From NCBI RefSeq assembly GCF_003151255.1, contig NZ_CP029481.1, forward strand, positions 3,969,001-4,033,000: 64,000 nt of DNA, written 5' to 3'. A model generated the notes under the pieces. The model worked only from the letters and a program-made list of their open reading frames with translations. It searched no databases and was not told the origin of the DNA. Position numbers and translations under genes: made by a program. This document shows, piece by piece, positions 1 to 10,217 of the stretch; position 1 is the stretch's first letter; every line of letters begins with the position of its first letter. Source of the DNA: Microvirga sp. 17 mud 1-3 (GTDB taxonomy: Bacteria > Pseudomonadota > Alphaproteobacteria > Rhizobiales > Beijerinckiaceae).

Positions 1-651
1 GCCTTTGCGGCCTTCCTGAAGGTAGTCAACCTTCCGGGAACGGTGGCCTACCGGCGCTCATCGGCCGGGACCTCTCTCTCCGAGACTCCTCAGAACGTGG
101 CATGGCTGCCCCCTGCCGCCCTGCCGCCTCTCCTGCCCCGTCCGGCCTTGCCGCAGCCTGCGAAGCCTCCTGTTCGCAGACCTCTCCGTCCCGCCCCGCC
201 GATCGCGGAGCAGGTTCCGATCGCCGTGCCCCAGTGCCCGGATTCCCTCCTCGCCGAGGTTCGTGCCCTCGCCGATGCAGGTCGGTTTCAGGATGCGGAG
301 GTTCTCTGCCGCCGGGCCCTCTCGGCCCAACCCCTCAGCGCGGCGCTGCATTTTTACGAAGGCTTGATTGCGCAGGCGCTGAAAAAGCCCGCAGAGGCCG
401 AGAAGGCCTTTCGCCGGAGCATCTATCTCGATAAGAGCTTTGCCATGGCTCATTACCACCTCGGGCTTCTGCTCCTGGCCGACGGACGACAGGGGGCCGG
501 CCGACGCTCCCTGTCGAATGCGGGGCGGATCGCCGCCGCAATGCCGGGCGAGACAGTGCTCGAAGAGACGGACGGCCTTACGGCCCAGGAGATGCGGAAC
601 CTGATCCGCCTGCATCTCCGGGCTGTGACCACGTCCGAAAAGGGGGAGTGA
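1..651 (+). CDS. CheR-type MCP methyltransferase with C-terminal TPR repeats (5' truncated)
   Basis: The frame is open to the left edge, so only the last 216 residues are visible. They begin with the tail of a CheR methyltransferase fold (FLKVVNLPGTVAYRR is a typical CheR C-terminal strand), then a Pro-rich linker at about residues 25-80, then roughly three TPR units at about 90-175 (AEAEKAFRRSIYLD and AHYHLGLLLL helices). CheR-TPR fusions such as WspC methylate receptor glutamates in alternative, non-flagellar chemosensory systems; the TPRs probably bind a partner protein. The stop lies 1 nt before the cheW-like start, in an operon with an MCP, a CheA and a CheB. The SAM-binding part lies outside the window, so the enzyme call rests on the tail and context. 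Confidence 0.75.
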   Translation, partial: AFAAFLKVVNLPGTVAYRRSSAGTSLSETPQNVAWLPPAALPPLLPRPALPQPAKPPVRRPLRPAPPIAEQVPIAVPQCPDSLLAEVRALADAGRFQDAEVLCRRALSAQPLSAALHFYEGLIAQALKKPAEAEKAFRRSIYLDKSFAMAHYHLGLLLLADGRQGAGRRSLSNAGRIAAAMPGETVLEETDGLTAQEMRNLIRLHLRAVTTSEKGE

Positions 652-652
652 C

Positions 653-1258
653 ATGGCGAAGTCCCTGAGGCGCAAGCTGAGGCAGATCAGCCGAACCGGC
701 ACCCTCTCGGCCGAGGAGAGGATGCGCCATATCCTCGACGAAAGGACGCAGCGCCTGGCGGCGCGCCGGAATGGCGAGACCGTCTCGGCCTCGGAGACCC
801 TGAGGGTCCTCGCCTGCAAAGCCGGCCGCGAGCATTTTGGAATCCCGATCGAGGCCGTGGCGGAGATCCTGCCCTTCCAGGCCTGCCTCCCCGTCCCCGA
901 CGGACCGGCCGCCCTGGTTGGCCTCCTGGGCCGAAACGGGCAGCTCGTCAGCGTCATCGACCTGAGTGCCGCCCTCGGCATGGCCCCGTCCTCGGAAGAG
1001 GGGGGTCGACATCTCATTATCCTGCGCCGTTCCTCCCCGAGGATTGCCCTGCGCGTCGACCGCGCCGAGGGGGTAGAAACGGTAACGCCAATTTCTCAAG
1101 AGGACGGCCGCAGCTTCCGGAACGAGGCCGTCATCGGCTATGCCGAATTCGGATCCGACGTTGCAGACCAGGAAAGAATCCTATCTCTTCTGGACATGGA
1201 TCGCCTGCTTCGTCCCTTCCTGCCTTCTCTTCCTGTTTCTCCCGCATCTGGAGTCTGA
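653..1258 (+). CDS. CheW-like coupling protein
   Basis: 201-residue cytoplasmic protein with a charged N-terminal extension (about 1-45), then a CheW fold: [20 protein letters not shown] is the first strand pair, [22 protein letters not shown] the conserved core, and [21 protein letters not shown] the second half. CheW domains link chemoreceptors to the CheA kinase. The ATG follows the upstream stop by 1 nt and has a GGGGGAG ribosome site. The N-terminal arginine-rich extension is longer than in ordinary CheW (about 150-170 aa) and may make extra contacts. The next gene starts 1 nt after this stop, so translation is probably coupled. Confidence 0.85.
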   Translation: MAKSLRRKLRQISRTGTLSAEERMRHILDERTQRLAARRNGETVSASETLRVLACKAGREHFGIPIEAVAEILPFQACLPVPDGPAALVGLLGRNGQLVSVIDLSAALGMAPSSEEGGRHLIILRRSSPRIALRVDRAEGVETVTPISQEDGRSFRNEAVIGYAEFGSDVADQERILSLLDMDRLLRPFLPSLPVSPASGV

Positions 1259-1259
1259 C

Positions 1260-2936
1260 GTGACGATATCGATCGCGAACCGCATCCTCCTCGGCTTCGC
1301 CTTCATTGTGGCGCTGATGGTCGGGCTTGGCATGTACACGCTCAACCAGCTCTCGGACGTCCGCCAGACGACCGAGACGATCGTCGGCCGCGATCTGACG
1401 ATCATGCGGCAGGTGGAGACGATCGGCGCACAACAGAACGAAATGCGGGTGCTCCGGGAAGAGGTTCTCTCGCGGTTTCTCCTGCGCTCCCTCGGGCAGC
1501 AGCAGAACGCCTTCGAGAACCTCATTTCCGAGTGGAGCAAGCGCGCAGCCGAGGCCGAGGGATCGCTGTCGCAATCGATCGCCGCGGCGAACAGCTACCG
1601 GGCCGAATCCCTTTCTGGCGAGCGCAGCGAGGCTTGGCGGCGCATTGCGGAGCTTCTCGTCGCGGCAAGCGGGGAACTGCGCCAGCTCCGGGCCGAGACG
1701 GAGCGGCAGTTTACGGCCATCCAGGCCAATGACCTTCCGGGCGTCCTGGCCTCTCAGACAGCTCTGAACAGCAGTCGTAGCGAGTGGATCAAGATCCTCG
1801 GCGACGTGAGGGCAATCTTCGGCGAGACCGTCGCTGTCGGGCAGAAGAGGGTTGCGGAGGTATACGACCAAAGCCGGACGTCGATCGTTCTGGCCCTGGC
1901 GGGCGTCGCCCTTGTGAGCATCCTCATCACCTATGCTCTGCGGGCGTCCATCGCCAATCCGCTGGGTGCCTTCATGCAGTTCGTCGAGCGGGTCGGGCGG
2001 GGCGATCTGGCCGGGCAGACGGCAACGACCGGCACCGACGAGATCGGCCGCCTCGGTGCGACGCTCAACGAGATGGTGGAAGGGTTGCGGCAGCTCGCCA
2101 GGCAGAGCCGGGAGGCGACAGAGAACCTGAACGCGGCAGCCGCGGAAATCCGCGCCTCCACGCAGGAGCAGGCCGCCAGTGTCGAGGAGCAGCTCGCCGC
2201 CGTCCAGGAAACGGCCGCCACCGTGGACGAGATCACCCATGCGGGCGCCCAGATCGGCAAGCGGGCCCAGGAGGTCATTGCATCCGCACAGGCCACCGCC
2301 CAGACCAGCGTGGCCGGCCTGCAGGCCGTCGACGACACGGCACTGGCCATGGACGCGATCCGCGAGCAGGCCGAAGCCGTTGCCGAGAACATCGTGGCCC
2401 TGAGCGAGAAGACGCAGGCCGTCGGCGAGATCATCTCGTCCGTCAACGATATTTCCGAGAGAACGCACCTCCTGGCGCTCAACGCGGCCATCGAGGCTGC
2501 GGCGGCCGGCGAGAACGGACGCAGCTTCGCGGTCGTCGCCTCCGAGATGAAGGTCCTGGCCGATCAGGCCAAGGATGCGACCGCTCAGGTCCGTTCCATT
2601 CTGGGCGACATCCAACGCGGCATCAACTCCTCGGTCATGCTCACCGAGGAAGCGGTCAAGCGTGTTTCCGCCGGCAAGGAGCGGACCGACACGACCCAGC
2701 AGACGATCACGGAAATTTCGAGCCGCGTGCAGGAAAGCGTCCAGACCTTCCAGCAGATCGTGGCTTCGACGAACCAGCAGCAGCTCGGCATCGAGCAGGT
2801 GATGGGCGCTCTCCAGAACATCCGTCAGGCGAGCCAGCAGACGGCCGCCGGCACCCGACAGCTCGACATGGCGGCCGCGAACCTCTCCGATCTGTCGCAG
2901 CAGCTCCTGACTCTCGTCGAGCGCTACCGGATTTGA
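1260..2936 (+). CDS. Methyl-accepting chemotaxis protein
   Basis: 558-residue receptor. I chose the GTG at 1260, just after the CheW stop, because the upstream in-frame ATG at 1140 would lie inside cheW and add residues unlike an MCP. TM1 is about residues 9-28 and TM2 about 208-229. They enclose a roughly 180-residue helical periplasmic domain of the four-helix-bundle kind that binds ligands or partner proteins. A HAMP domain (about 230-283) and a long coiled-coil signalling domain follow, with the conserved hairpin tip [15 protein letters not shown] and then [17 protein letters not shown]. Gln/Glu-rich helices fit CheR/CheB adaptation. There is no C-terminal CheR-tethering pentapeptide. It should act with the flanking CheW, CheA, CheB and CheR genes. 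The ligand cannot be told from sequence. Confidence 0.88.
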   Translation: MTISIANRILLGFAFIVALMVGLGMYTLNQLSDVRQTTETIVGRDLTIMRQVETIGAQQNEMRVLREEVLSRFLLRSLGQQQNAFENLISEWSKRAAEAEGSLSQSIAAANSYRAESLSGERSEAWRRIAELLVAASGELRQLRAETERQFTAIQANDLPGVLASQTALNSSRSEWIKILGDVRAIFGETVAVGQKRVAEVYDQSRTSIVLALAGVALVSILITYALRASIANPLGAFMQFVERVGRGDLAGQTATTGTDEIGRLGATLNEMVEGLRQLARQSREATENLNAAAAEIRASTQEQAASVEEQLAAVQETAATVDEITHAGAQIGKRAQEVIASAQATAQTSVAGLQAVDDTALAMDAIREQAEAVAENIVALSEKTQAVGEIISSVNDISERTHLLALNAAIEAAAAGENGRSFAVVASEMKVLADQAKDATAQVRSILGDIQRGINSSVMLTEEAVKRVSAGKERTDTTQQTITEISSRVQESVQTFQQIVASTNQQQLGIEQVMGALQNIRQASQQTAAGTRQLDMAAANLSDLSQQLLTLVERYRI

Positions 2937-2961
2937 CCACAGGAGCAGTGGAAGCACAGGC

Positions 2962-5214
2962 GTGACGGACATTCGCAAACAACTGCTTGCCGCGTTCGAG
3001 GTGGAACACCGGGAGCATCTGCATGCGATCCGCACGGCGCTCGACGATGCGGATAACGGCGCCCCCCTGGAGATGACGGATGTCTTCCGTCGGGCTCACT
3101 CCCTCAAGGGCGCCGCGAGGGCCGTCGATCTCCCGGCCGTGGAGGAGGTTGCCCACCAGCTCGAGGCCCTGTTCTCCCGCGTTCTCGACGGCAGCCAGAC
3201 GCTCGATCAGGATACCGTTGCGGCCGTCCGCACGAGCCTGGACACGATCGAGGACCTCGTCGCCGAGGAGTTGCACCCATCCGGCGCAGCCCCGGTCGAG
3301 CGGCCCAGGGCCTCCTCGCCACCGGCCAGGCGGGAAGCCACCGTGCCCGAAGAGCCGCCCGCAACCGAGAGGGGAAGCGCGACCGTCGAGAAGCCCGAGC
3401 CGGCAGCCGAGGCAGGCGCAGGAACCTACCTGCGTGTCGCGGCCGGGCAGATCGAGGAGCTTGCAAACTCCATGCACCAGCTCCTGGCCGAAATCCAAGC
3501 CGACGAGGCCATGACGGACACGCTCCACCAGATCGAACTCGACGTGCGCAATCTGCGGCGCAACTGGGATTCGCTGCAGGGGCAGATCGTTTTGGGCGCC
3601 TCCGCCCGGTCGGGCCCGGTCGCGACGGCCAATCCCTCGCGCTCCATGGCGCCCCGGCTCCGGGACTTCGACCAGGACCTGAAGAGCCTGTTCCGCAAGC
3701 TGTCGGCTCTCTCCCGTAGCCATAAACTCGCGAGCTGGGCGACCGAGCAGGCCGCTCGCCAGGTCCGGGAGAATATCGAGCGGGTTTCCCTCGTGTCCGC
3801 CGAGACGGTGTTCGGCACGTTCGGCCCCATGGTGCGAGAAATCGCCCGTGAGGAGGGCCGGAACGTGCATGTCCGCACCCTGGGCCTCGACATCCAGGCC
3901 GACCGCCAGGTGCTCCAGGCCCTCAAGGACCCGGTCATGCATCTGCTGCGCAACGCCGTGAGCCACGGGGCGGAAAGCGGCCCCGAGCGCGCCGCGAAGG
4001 GCAAGTCGGAGCGGACCGAGATCGTTCTTGAGCTGGCCTCCCGGGGCGGCCGCCTGACGGTCAGCGTCCGGGATGACGGACGGGGTCCGGATCTCGCCCG
4101 CATCGAGCGGGTCGCCATCGAGCGGGGGTTCCTGCAGGCCAGAGGCGAGGACGAGCCTGCGCCGCGCATGGACCAATTGCTGTCGCTGGTCTTCTCTCCG
4201 GGCTTCTCCACGGCCGATGCAGTGGACCGCCTCTCGGGCCGCGGGATCGGCCTCTCGGTCGTGGCGGATGCCGCCCGCAGGCTCCATGGCTCGGTCCTGC
4301 TCCGCCCACGCTACCCCTGGGGCACGGAAGCACTTCTGTCGGTTCCCCTCACGGCGGCCCATCAGCCGCTTCTCCTGGTCGAGGCGGAAGGGCGGATGTT
4401 CGGCTTGCCGACCCATGGGGTCGAGCGCCTGTTGCGGGTGAATGCCCGGTCACTGGAAAGTGTTGAAGGCCGCCCAACGGTAAGGATCGATGTCCGGGGT
4501 CAGGACGTTATTGTCCCTGTCGTCGCCCTTGCCGCACTCACAGGATCGCCCAATGCGCCCATTCCGATCGAGATTGGACACGCCAAAGTCGTGCTCGTCC
4601 GACACGGGACACGCTATTGCGCCCTGGCCGTCAACACTCTCCACGATGTCCGCACGATGCTGGTGAACGAAGTCCAAGCCATCGGCCTCGGCGAGACGGT
4701 TTCCGGAACCGTACTCCTCGAGGATGAGATGCCGGCCCTTGTCCTGAGTCCCGAGCGCCTCGTCGAGCACTGGGTCAGGAACGAGAGCCGACTGGCCGCC
4801 AGCGGCCTCGGTCTTGCGGAAGGCGCGCCAGCCGCGAAGGGGCACGGCGCGACGGTGCTCGTGGTCGACGATTCAATCACCACCAGGACTCTCGAGAAGA
4901 GCATTCTCGAGGCGCAGGGCTATCAGGTTCTCCTCAGCGTCGACGGGATCGACGCGCTCAATGTGCTGCGCTCCGGAGAAACGATGATCGATCTCGTCAT
5001 CGCGGATGTGGAAATGCCGCGCATGGACGGTTTCGGCCTGCTGCAGGCGATCAAGGCGGATCCGCGGCTTGCCTCCACGCCGGTTATCCTGATGACGTCA
5101 CGGGCCGATCCGGCCGACGTCCGCCGCGGACTCGATCTTGGGGCGAACGCCTATATCACCAAGCAGAAGTTCGACCAGCGCGAGCTTTTGGCAACCATAG
5201 GCCAGCTCCTATGA
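2962..5214 (+). CDS. CheA-type hybrid histidine kinase with C-terminal receiver
   Basis: 750 residues from a GTG start. An Hpt/P1 domain comes first, with the phospho-histidine at H46 in RRAHSLKGAAR. A Pro/Ala-rich linker follows (about 110-155), then a dimerisation segment and a HATPase domain (about 290-470) with N-box HLLRNAVSHG, G1 box VRDDGRGPD and G2 box GRGIGLSVV. A CheW-like P5 domain (about 475-610) and a receiver domain (about 630-750) with acceptor D682 in VIADVEMPRMDG complete it. The CheA-REC layout is that of WspE and FrzE-type kinases. The linked receiver may act as output or phosphate sink, which matters because no separate CheY is encoded here. The stop overlaps the cheB start by 4 nt (ATGA). 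Confidence 0.9.
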   Translation: MTDIRKQLLAAFEVEHREHLHAIRTALDDADNGAPLEMTDVFRRAHSLKGAARAVDLPAVEEVAHQLEALFSRVLDGSQTLDQDTVAAVRTSLDTIEDLVAEELHPSGAAPVERPRASSPPARREATVPEEPPATERGSATVEKPEPAAEAGAGTYLRVAAGQIEELANSMHQLLAEIQADEAMTDTLHQIELDVRNLRRNWDSLQGQIVLGASARSGPVATANPSRSMAPRLRDFDQDLKSLFRKLSALSRSHKLASWATEQAARQVRENIERVSLVSAETVFGTFGPMVREIAREEGRNVHVRTLGLDIQADRQVLQALKDPVMHLLRNAVSHGAESGPERAAKGKSERTEIVLELASRGGRLTVSVRDDGRGPDLARIERVAIERGFLQARGEDEPAPRMDQLLSLVFSPGFSTADAVDRLSGRGIGLSVVADAARRLHGSVLLRPRYPWGTEALLSVPLTAAHQPLLLVEAEGRMFGLPTHGVERLLRVNARSLESVEGRPTVRIDVRGQDVIVPVVALAALTGSPNAPIPIEIGHAKVVLVRHGTRYCALAVNTLHDVRTMLVNEVQAIGLGETVSGTVLLEDEMPALVLSPERLVEHWVRNESRLAASGLGLAEGAPAAKGHGATVLVVDDSITTRTLEKSILEAQGYQVLLSVDGIDALNVLRSGETMIDLVIADVEMPRMDGFGLLQAIKADPRLASTPVILMTSRADPADVRRGLDLGANAYITKQKFDQRELLATIGQLL

Positions 5215-6284
5215 TGTCCCCACCGCAATCGCGCGTCCGCGTGATGGTCGTCGAGGACTCATTGGTCATCCGCCAGCTCCTCGCCCATATCATCGCCCGA
5301 GATCCGCGCCTCGTCCTAGCGGCGGCCGTCGGATCGGCCGAGGAGGCCCTGCAGGAGATCGGCCGCGTCCAGCCGGATGTGATCTCCATGGATATCCGCC
5401 TCCCCGGCATGGACGGGCTGGAGGCGACGCGCCGGATCATGTCCGAGCGCCCCACGCCGATCGTGGTCATTGCAGGAAGCGTGGAGGATTCCGCGCTGCG
5501 CATCTCCATGAACGCCCTGCGGGCTGGAGCGCTCTCGGTGGTCGAGAAACCCGTCGGGGTGACGAGTGCGGGCTATGACGGAATCGCCGAGACGATCTGC
5601 ACCCAGCTCTACATCATGAGCCAGGTGCCGGTGGTCCGGCGGCGCTCCTTCGCCTGGCGGCCCGAGGCATCTGCCTCTCGCCCGGCGCAGGAAGAAACCC
5701 GCAACATCGCCCGTCCGACGATCCTGGGCATAGCCGCCTCGACAGGCGGCCCTCCTGCCCTTGCCAAGATCCTCGGCGCCTTTCCGGAGGATTTTCCTCT
5801 GCCGATCCTGCTCGTCCAGCATATGGGAGCCCCCTTCATGGAAGGGTTCGCGTCCTGGCTCGACGGACTGATCTCCCTGAAGGCCCGTCTGGCACGGGAC
5901 CAGGAGATGCCTGTGGCCGGCACGGTCTATGTCGCCCCGGGCGACCGCCACCTGCTCCTGTCATCGGCCGGGACGTTGCGCCTGAGCGCGGCTCCTCCGG
6001 TCGGCAGCCAGCGCCCTTCCGCAACGCTGATGTTCGAGTCGATTGCCGAAGCCGTTGGCGCCAAGGGCCTTGGGGTGCTCCTGACCGGCATGGGCGAGGA
6101 TGGAGCCAAGGGCCTCACCGATCTCCGCCGGGCCGGGGGCTACACGGTGGCGGAGCATGAGAGCACCGCGGTGGTCTATGGCATGCCTGCAGCCGCCGTG
6201 AAGATGGGAGGCGCGCGGGTCAGCCTGCCGCTCGACCTGATCGCCCCACGGATTCTGCGCCTCGCCAGAGGAGAGGGCGAATGA
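5211..6284 (+). CDS. cheB: CheB: chemotaxis response regulator protein-glutamate methylesterase
   Basis: 357 residues, the usual CheB size. An N-terminal receiver (about 8-125) has acceptor D61 in ISMDIRLPGMDG. A linker leads to a CheB methylesterase domain (about 160-350) with the catalytic triad visible: S177 in GIAASTGGPP, H204 in LVQHMGAPF and D297 in GMGEDGAKG. It removes methyl groups from MCP glutamates, opposing the CheR at the window start. It overlaps cheA by 4 nt and the next kinase gene by 4 nt, so all three are probably translationally coupled. All catalytic residues are intact and nothing looks degenerate. Confidence 0.93.
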   Translation: MMSPPQSRVRVMVVEDSLVIRQLLAHIIARDPRLVLAAAVGSAEEALQEIGRVQPDVISMDIRLPGMDGLEATRRIMSERPTPIVVIAGSVEDSALRISMNALRAGALSVVEKPVGVTSAGYDGIAETICTQLYIMSQVPVVRRRSFAWRPEASASRPAQEETRNIARPTILGIAASTGGPPALAKILGAFPEDFPLPILLVQHMGAPFMEGFASWLDGLISLKARLARDQEMPVAGTVYVAPGDRHLLLSSAGTLRLSAAPPVGSQRPSATLMFESIAEAVGAKGLGVLLTGMGEDGAKGLTDLRRAGGYTVAEHESTAVVYGMPAAAVKMGGARVSLPLDLIAPRILRLARGEGE

Positions 6285-8020
6285 GCGCCGGCCCTGCCGC
6301 CCCTGCGCCCCGGATCCTTCTGGTAGAGGATTCGGAGACGCAAGCGCTTCAGCTCCGGCACATGCTGTCGACCAACGGCTTTGCCGTGGACTGGCAACCG
6401 ACCGCCGAGGCCGCCCTCGACAGCCTGAATGCAGGCTTGCCGGATCTCGTCATCTCGGATTTCCACCTCCCGGGCATGAATGGCGACGAGCTGTCACGCC
6501 AGATGCGCCTCAACGTCCGGACCCGCGCCATCCCGGTCATCATGCTCACGGAGGCCCGGGAGCGCGCCGTCGAGCGGCAGGGCCTGGAGAGCGGTGCAGA
6601 TGCCTATATCTCCAAATCGGCCGAGCAGGACCTGATCATCCTGCGGATCAAGGCGCTCCTGCGCCGCCGGTCCAGCCCGGACATCGAGGAGGGGCGCGAG
6701 GCGCCGAGCTTCAGCGCGTTCCGGCGCGCGCGCCTGATGGTGGTCGACGACAGCCAGACGCGCCGGACCTATCTCCAGGACCTCCTCAATCGGGAGGGAT
6801 ACGAAGTCACGATGGTTCCGGAGCCGGCCGAGGCGCTGACGCTCGTGAGCCGCCCCGGCGCCTCCTGGGACTGCATCCTGGTCTATATGCTCAGTCCAAG
6901 CTTCGACGGGATCGAGCTTTGCCGGCAGCTGAACGCCTATCGTGGCCTGGCACCGCTTCCGGGAATGGAGCTTCCGAACTTCTCCATCGTCGGCCTCGGC
7001 AATGAGGACGGCAGCGATGCGCTAGGGCGCGTTTTCGCTGCGGGAGCGGACGACGTGGTCCCGATGACCGCGGAGCCCGATGCCATGCGGATCCGCATCC
7101 GCGCCCTTGTCAGGCGCAGGCTGCTGCAGGACGAGAACTGGCGCATCGAGACGGAGCTGCGCGCGCGCGAACTCGCCCTTGAGCGCGCCCGTGCGGAGGC
7201 CGCCTCCGCCGAGGCCCGGGCTTCCCTCGCAGGTGCGTTGGCCAAGGCCAATTTCGAGCTTGAACAGGCCAATCACCGCCTTCGGGAGACGCAGGCCAAG
7301 CTGGTGCAGGCGGCCAAGATGGCGTCCCTCGGCGAGCTCGTCGCCGGCATCGCCCATGAGATCAACAATCCACTTGCCTTCATCATGGCCCACCAGGGTA
7401 CGGTGGAGCGCCTGCTTGCCGATATCTCAGCGAAGGTCCCGGCCGAGCTCGGGCTCGAGCGTCCGCTGGGCAAGGCCCGGGAACGGGTCGGCGCCATGAA
7501 GCTGGGCCTGGGCCGGATCCAGGAGCTTGTCCTCAACCTGCGGCGCTTCTCTCGCCTCGACGAAGGCGGATTCCAGAGCGTGAACGTGCGCGAATCCATC
7601 GAGACCGTGCTGGCGCTCCTCGGGCACAAGCTCGGCACCCGCATCGACGTGAGGCGGCACTATCACGGCGCACCGGACCTCTATTGCTCGCCCGCCCTTC
7701 TGAACCAGGTGGTCATGAACATCATCGGCAACGCCGCCGACGCGATTTCCGGAACCGGCGCCATCGATATTGAAACTTCGAGCGACGAGACAACCTATAC
7801 CATCCAGATCAGCGATACGGGACCGGGCATCGCCGCGGACATGCGGGAGCGCGTCTTCGAGCCGTTCTTCACCACGAAGCCGGTCGGCTCCGGAACTGGA
7901 CTTGGCCTCGCGATCGCCTATAGCGTTGTCGAGGCGCACAAGGGAACGATCACGGTCGATGAGGGCCCGATGGGTGGTGCCCGTTTCACCGTGACGATCC
8001 CAAGGCAGAATATTGAATGA
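6281..8020 (+). CDS. Two-receiver histidine kinase; second receiver lacks its phospho-acceptor Asp
   Basis: 579 residues, cytoplasmic, no membrane segment. REC1 (about 10-125) has acceptor D60 in [15 protein letters not shown]2 (about 145-275) keeps the VVDDSQ acidic pair, but the acceptor position is Tyr202 in [13 protein letters not shown] where Asp is expected. A coiled coil rich in Ala/Glu/Arg (about 285-345) leads to a HisKA domain with H359 in [10 protein letters not shown] HATPase follows with N-box [17 protein letters not shown] and [10 protein letters not shown]. This architecture suits a kinase whose activity is gated by phosphorylation of REC1, perhaps from CheA, with REC2 as a structural pseudo-receiver. 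The gene overlaps its neighbours by 4 nt on both sides. Confidence 0.88.
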   Translation: MSAGPAAPAPRILLVEDSETQALQLRHMLSTNGFAVDWQPTAEAALDSLNAGLPDLVISDFHLPGMNGDELSRQMRLNVRTRAIPVIMLTEARERAVERQGLESGADAYISKSAEQDLIILRIKALLRRRSSPDIEEGREAPSFSAFRRARLMVVDDSQTRRTYLQDLLNREGYEVTMVPEPAEALTLVSRPGASWDCILVYMLSPSFDGIELCRQLNAYRGLAPLPGMELPNFSIVGLGNEDGSDALGRVFAAGADDVVPMTAEPDAMRIRIRALVRRRLLQDENWRIETELRARELALERARAEAASAEARASLAGALAKANFELEQANHRLRETQAKLVQAAKMASLGELVAGIAHEINNPLAFIMAHQGTVERLLADISAKVPAELGLERPLGKARERVGAMKLGLGRIQELVLNLRRFSRLDEGGFQSVNVRESIETVLALLGHKLGTRIDVRRHYHGAPDLYCSPALLNQVVMNIIGNAADAISGTGAIDIETSSDETTYTIQISDTGPGIAADMRERVFEPFFTTKPVGSGTGLGLAIAYSVVEAHKGTITVDEGPMGGARFTVTIPRQNIE

Positions 8021-9936
8021 TCGCGGTGAACGACATCACTCACAAGCCCGATACCATTCTGGTCGTCGATGACGAGCCGGACATCCTGATCGCGATCGAG
8101 GATCTCTTCGAGAACGATTATCGGGTCATCACCGCGTCCTCTCCCATCAAGGCCCTCGACCTCCTGCGCACCGAGCCGGACATTTCCGTCATCATCTCGG
8201 ACCAGCGCATGCCCGAGATGCAGGGAGACGAGTTTCTGGCCAAGGCTCGGCAGCACAGCGATGCCGAAGCCATTCTCCTCACCGGCTACGCAGACCTGAA
8301 GGCCGTGATCGGGGCGGTCAACAGGGGCCGGATCGCTGCTTACGTACCCAAGCCCTGGGATCCTGCGGCCCTGACCGGCATGGTTGCCTCCGCGTCGGAG
8401 CGCCACCGGCTGACGCGCGAGCTCAACACGGAACGGGCCCTCCTGCGTGGCCTCATGGAGAGCATCGGCGAGCAGATTTCCTTCAAGGATCTGGAAGGCC
8501 GCTTCGTCCGCGTGAACAGCAGCAAGGCGGCGAGTCTCGGGCTGAGCGTCGAGGCCTGTCTGGGCCGCCGGGAGAGCGACTTTGCGTCCCCCGACCGGGC
8601 TGCAGCCCTCGCCGAGGCGGAACGCCACGCCATTGAGGCTCGCAGCCCCGTCGAACAGATCGAGGAGCGCCCGGGCACGGATGGAAATCCGCAATGGTTC
8701 TTCGTCACCCAGATCCCCATTCTCGACCAATCCGGCAGCGTGACGAGCATCGCCACCATCGAGCGTGACATTACAGAGCGCAAGATGATGGAGACACGGC
8801 TGCGGCAGGCCGACAAGATGCAGGCGCTCGGCACCCTGGCCGGGGGTGTGGCGCACGATTTCAACAACCTCCTCATGGCCGTGCTGGGGAGCCTCGACCT
8901 CGCGTCTCGTAGGGCACCCGATGACCCGCGCCTGAACCGCCTCCTGAAGAATGCCATCTATGCGGCGGAGCGCGGCGCATCCCTGACGCAGAGACTGCTC
9001 AGCTTCAGCCGCCAGCGGGACCTGCGCCTGCAGACGGTGGACATCAACCGCGTCATCACAGACATGAACGACCTTCTCGTACGGACACTCGGCGGTGTGA
9101 TCCGGATCGAGAAGAACCTGTCCGACAACCTCTGGATGGCGACCGTCGATCCGGATCAGCTCGAGCTGGCGGTGCTGAACCTGTGCATCAACGCCCGCGA
9201 CGCCATGTCCGAGAACGGCACCCTGATCCTCTCGACCCGCAACCGGACCGTGGCAGAGGGTGAGGTTCCCGATCTCGACGCAGGCGATTATGTCGTCGTT
9301 TCCGTGGCCGATACGGGCACGGGTATCCCGGCCGACATCCTCAACAGGGTGCTCGAGCCCTTCTTTACGACCAAGGAGGTCGGCAAGGGCACGGGACTTG
9401 GTCTGCCCATGGCCTATGGGCTCGCCCGTCAGTCCGGCGGCACTGTCACGATCGAGAGCACCCTCGGCACCGGGACGGTCGTTGAGCTCTATCTGTCACG
9501 TACCGCTGCGGATCTCCGAAAGACCGACACCCGGGCGGTTTCCCCTACGCTCCCGTCTCATAAGGTCCGCATCCTCCTCGTCGACGACGATCCTGATGTC
9601 CGGGCCGTGACCGCCGCCTATCTCACCGAGATGGGTCACCGGGTCGTGGAGGCCTCCGATGGCGCTTCCGGCATCGATACCTTGCGGGCGGACGATCAGA
9701 TCGACCTGCTGATCGCCGATTTCGCAATGCCGGGGATGACGGGTCTCGATCTGGCGACCCAGGCCCGCCAGATCCGGCCGGATCTCGGCGTGCTCCTGGT
9801 CACGGGCTATGCCAATCCGGAAAGGGTGCCTGAGGGGTACCCCCTGTTGCACAAGCCCTTCAACCAGTCCGATCTGGCTTCGAAAGTGACCGAGACGGTC
9901 GAGGCCATGATAAAGGCCAACAAGCACCCGGCTTGA
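8017..9936 (+). CDS. REC-PAS-histidine kinase-REC hybrid sensor
   Basis: 639 residues and soluble. REC1 (about 8-125) has acceptor D62 in [15 protein letters not shown], resembling the RpfG/HupR-type receivers. A PAS domain follows (about 145-250, ending [12 protein letters not shown]). HisKA has H280 in [11 protein letters not shown]. The HATPase (about 385-495) has [20 protein letters not shown] and [15 protein letters not shown]-terminal receiver carries D568 in [12 protein letters not shown]. It is the last gene of the chemosensory operon and overlaps its predecessor by 4 nt. The two terminal kinases replace the CheY or diguanylate cyclase output normally found in such clusters, so signal probably moves from CheA through receivers to kinases and then to an unlinked regulator. 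Confidence 0.88.
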   Translation: MIAVNDITHKPDTILVVDDEPDILIAIEDLFENDYRVITASSPIKALDLLRTEPDISVIISDQRMPEMQGDEFLAKARQHSDAEAILLTGYADLKAVIGAVNRGRIAAYVPKPWDPAALTGMVASASERHRLTRELNTERALLRGLMESIGEQISFKDLEGRFVRVNSSKAASLGLSVEACLGRRESDFASPDRAAALAEAERHAIEARSPVEQIEERPGTDGNPQWFFVTQIPILDQSGSVTSIATIERDITERKMMETRLRQADKMQALGTLAGGVAHDFNNLLMAVLGSLDLASRRAPDDPRLNRLLKNAIYAAERGASLTQRLLSFSRQRDLRLQTVDINRVITDMNDLLVRTLGGVIRIEKNLSDNLWMATVDPDQLELAVLNLCINARDAMSENGTLILSTRNRTVAEGEVPDLDAGDYVVVSVADTGTGIPADILNRVLEPFFTTKEVGKGTGLGLPMAYGLARQSGGTVTIESTLGTGTVVELYLSRTAADLRKTDTRAVSPTLPSHKVRILLVDDDPDVRAVTAAYLTEMGHRVVEASDGASGIDTLRADDQIDLLIADFAMPGMTGLDLATQARQIRPDLGVLLVTGYANPERVPEGYPLLHKPFNQSDLASKVTETVEAMIKANKHPA

Positions 9937-10140
9937 CCTAAAGTCCGGAGCCTTCTGGCAAGTTCGTTACGCGCAGCGCCCCTTCAAAGTTGCTTTCTTA
10001 CATCGACGTGGCTTGCGACGAATTCATGCGCAAGTTGGCCGAAATCGCGCAGATTTGACGAGCCTGCTTGCGATTTTGAACACCCCCAAGTCTGAAATGG
10101 TATATTTTTTCCAAATCCTTTGAATCCGCGGAGGGACAGA

Positions 10141-10170
10141 TTGACATTGAATGATGTTCGCACCTTAACT
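10141..10170 (+). promoter_or_regulatory. Candidate sigma-70 promoter of the dpp operon
   Basis: TTGACA at 10141-10146 and TTAACT at 10165-10170, spaced 18 nt, end 47 nt before the dppA ATG. The surrounding gap 9937-10217 is the only long AT-richer stretch near here, and I see no ORF in it. An AGAGGA ribosome site lies just before the ATG at 10218. The -10 is imperfect, so this is a candidate only. Confidence 0.45.
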
Positions 10171-10217
10171 CTGTCGCGGAACGGCCATAATCCAGAGCCG
10201 TCTCAGAGGACTTTCAT

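Noticed and set aside
1131..3035. A 634-codon open frame on the minus strand opposite the MCP gene
   Set aside because: Its translation is Arg/Gly/Leu-rich shadow sequence, while the plus strand encodes an unmistakable MCP; long antisense frames are normal at this GC content.
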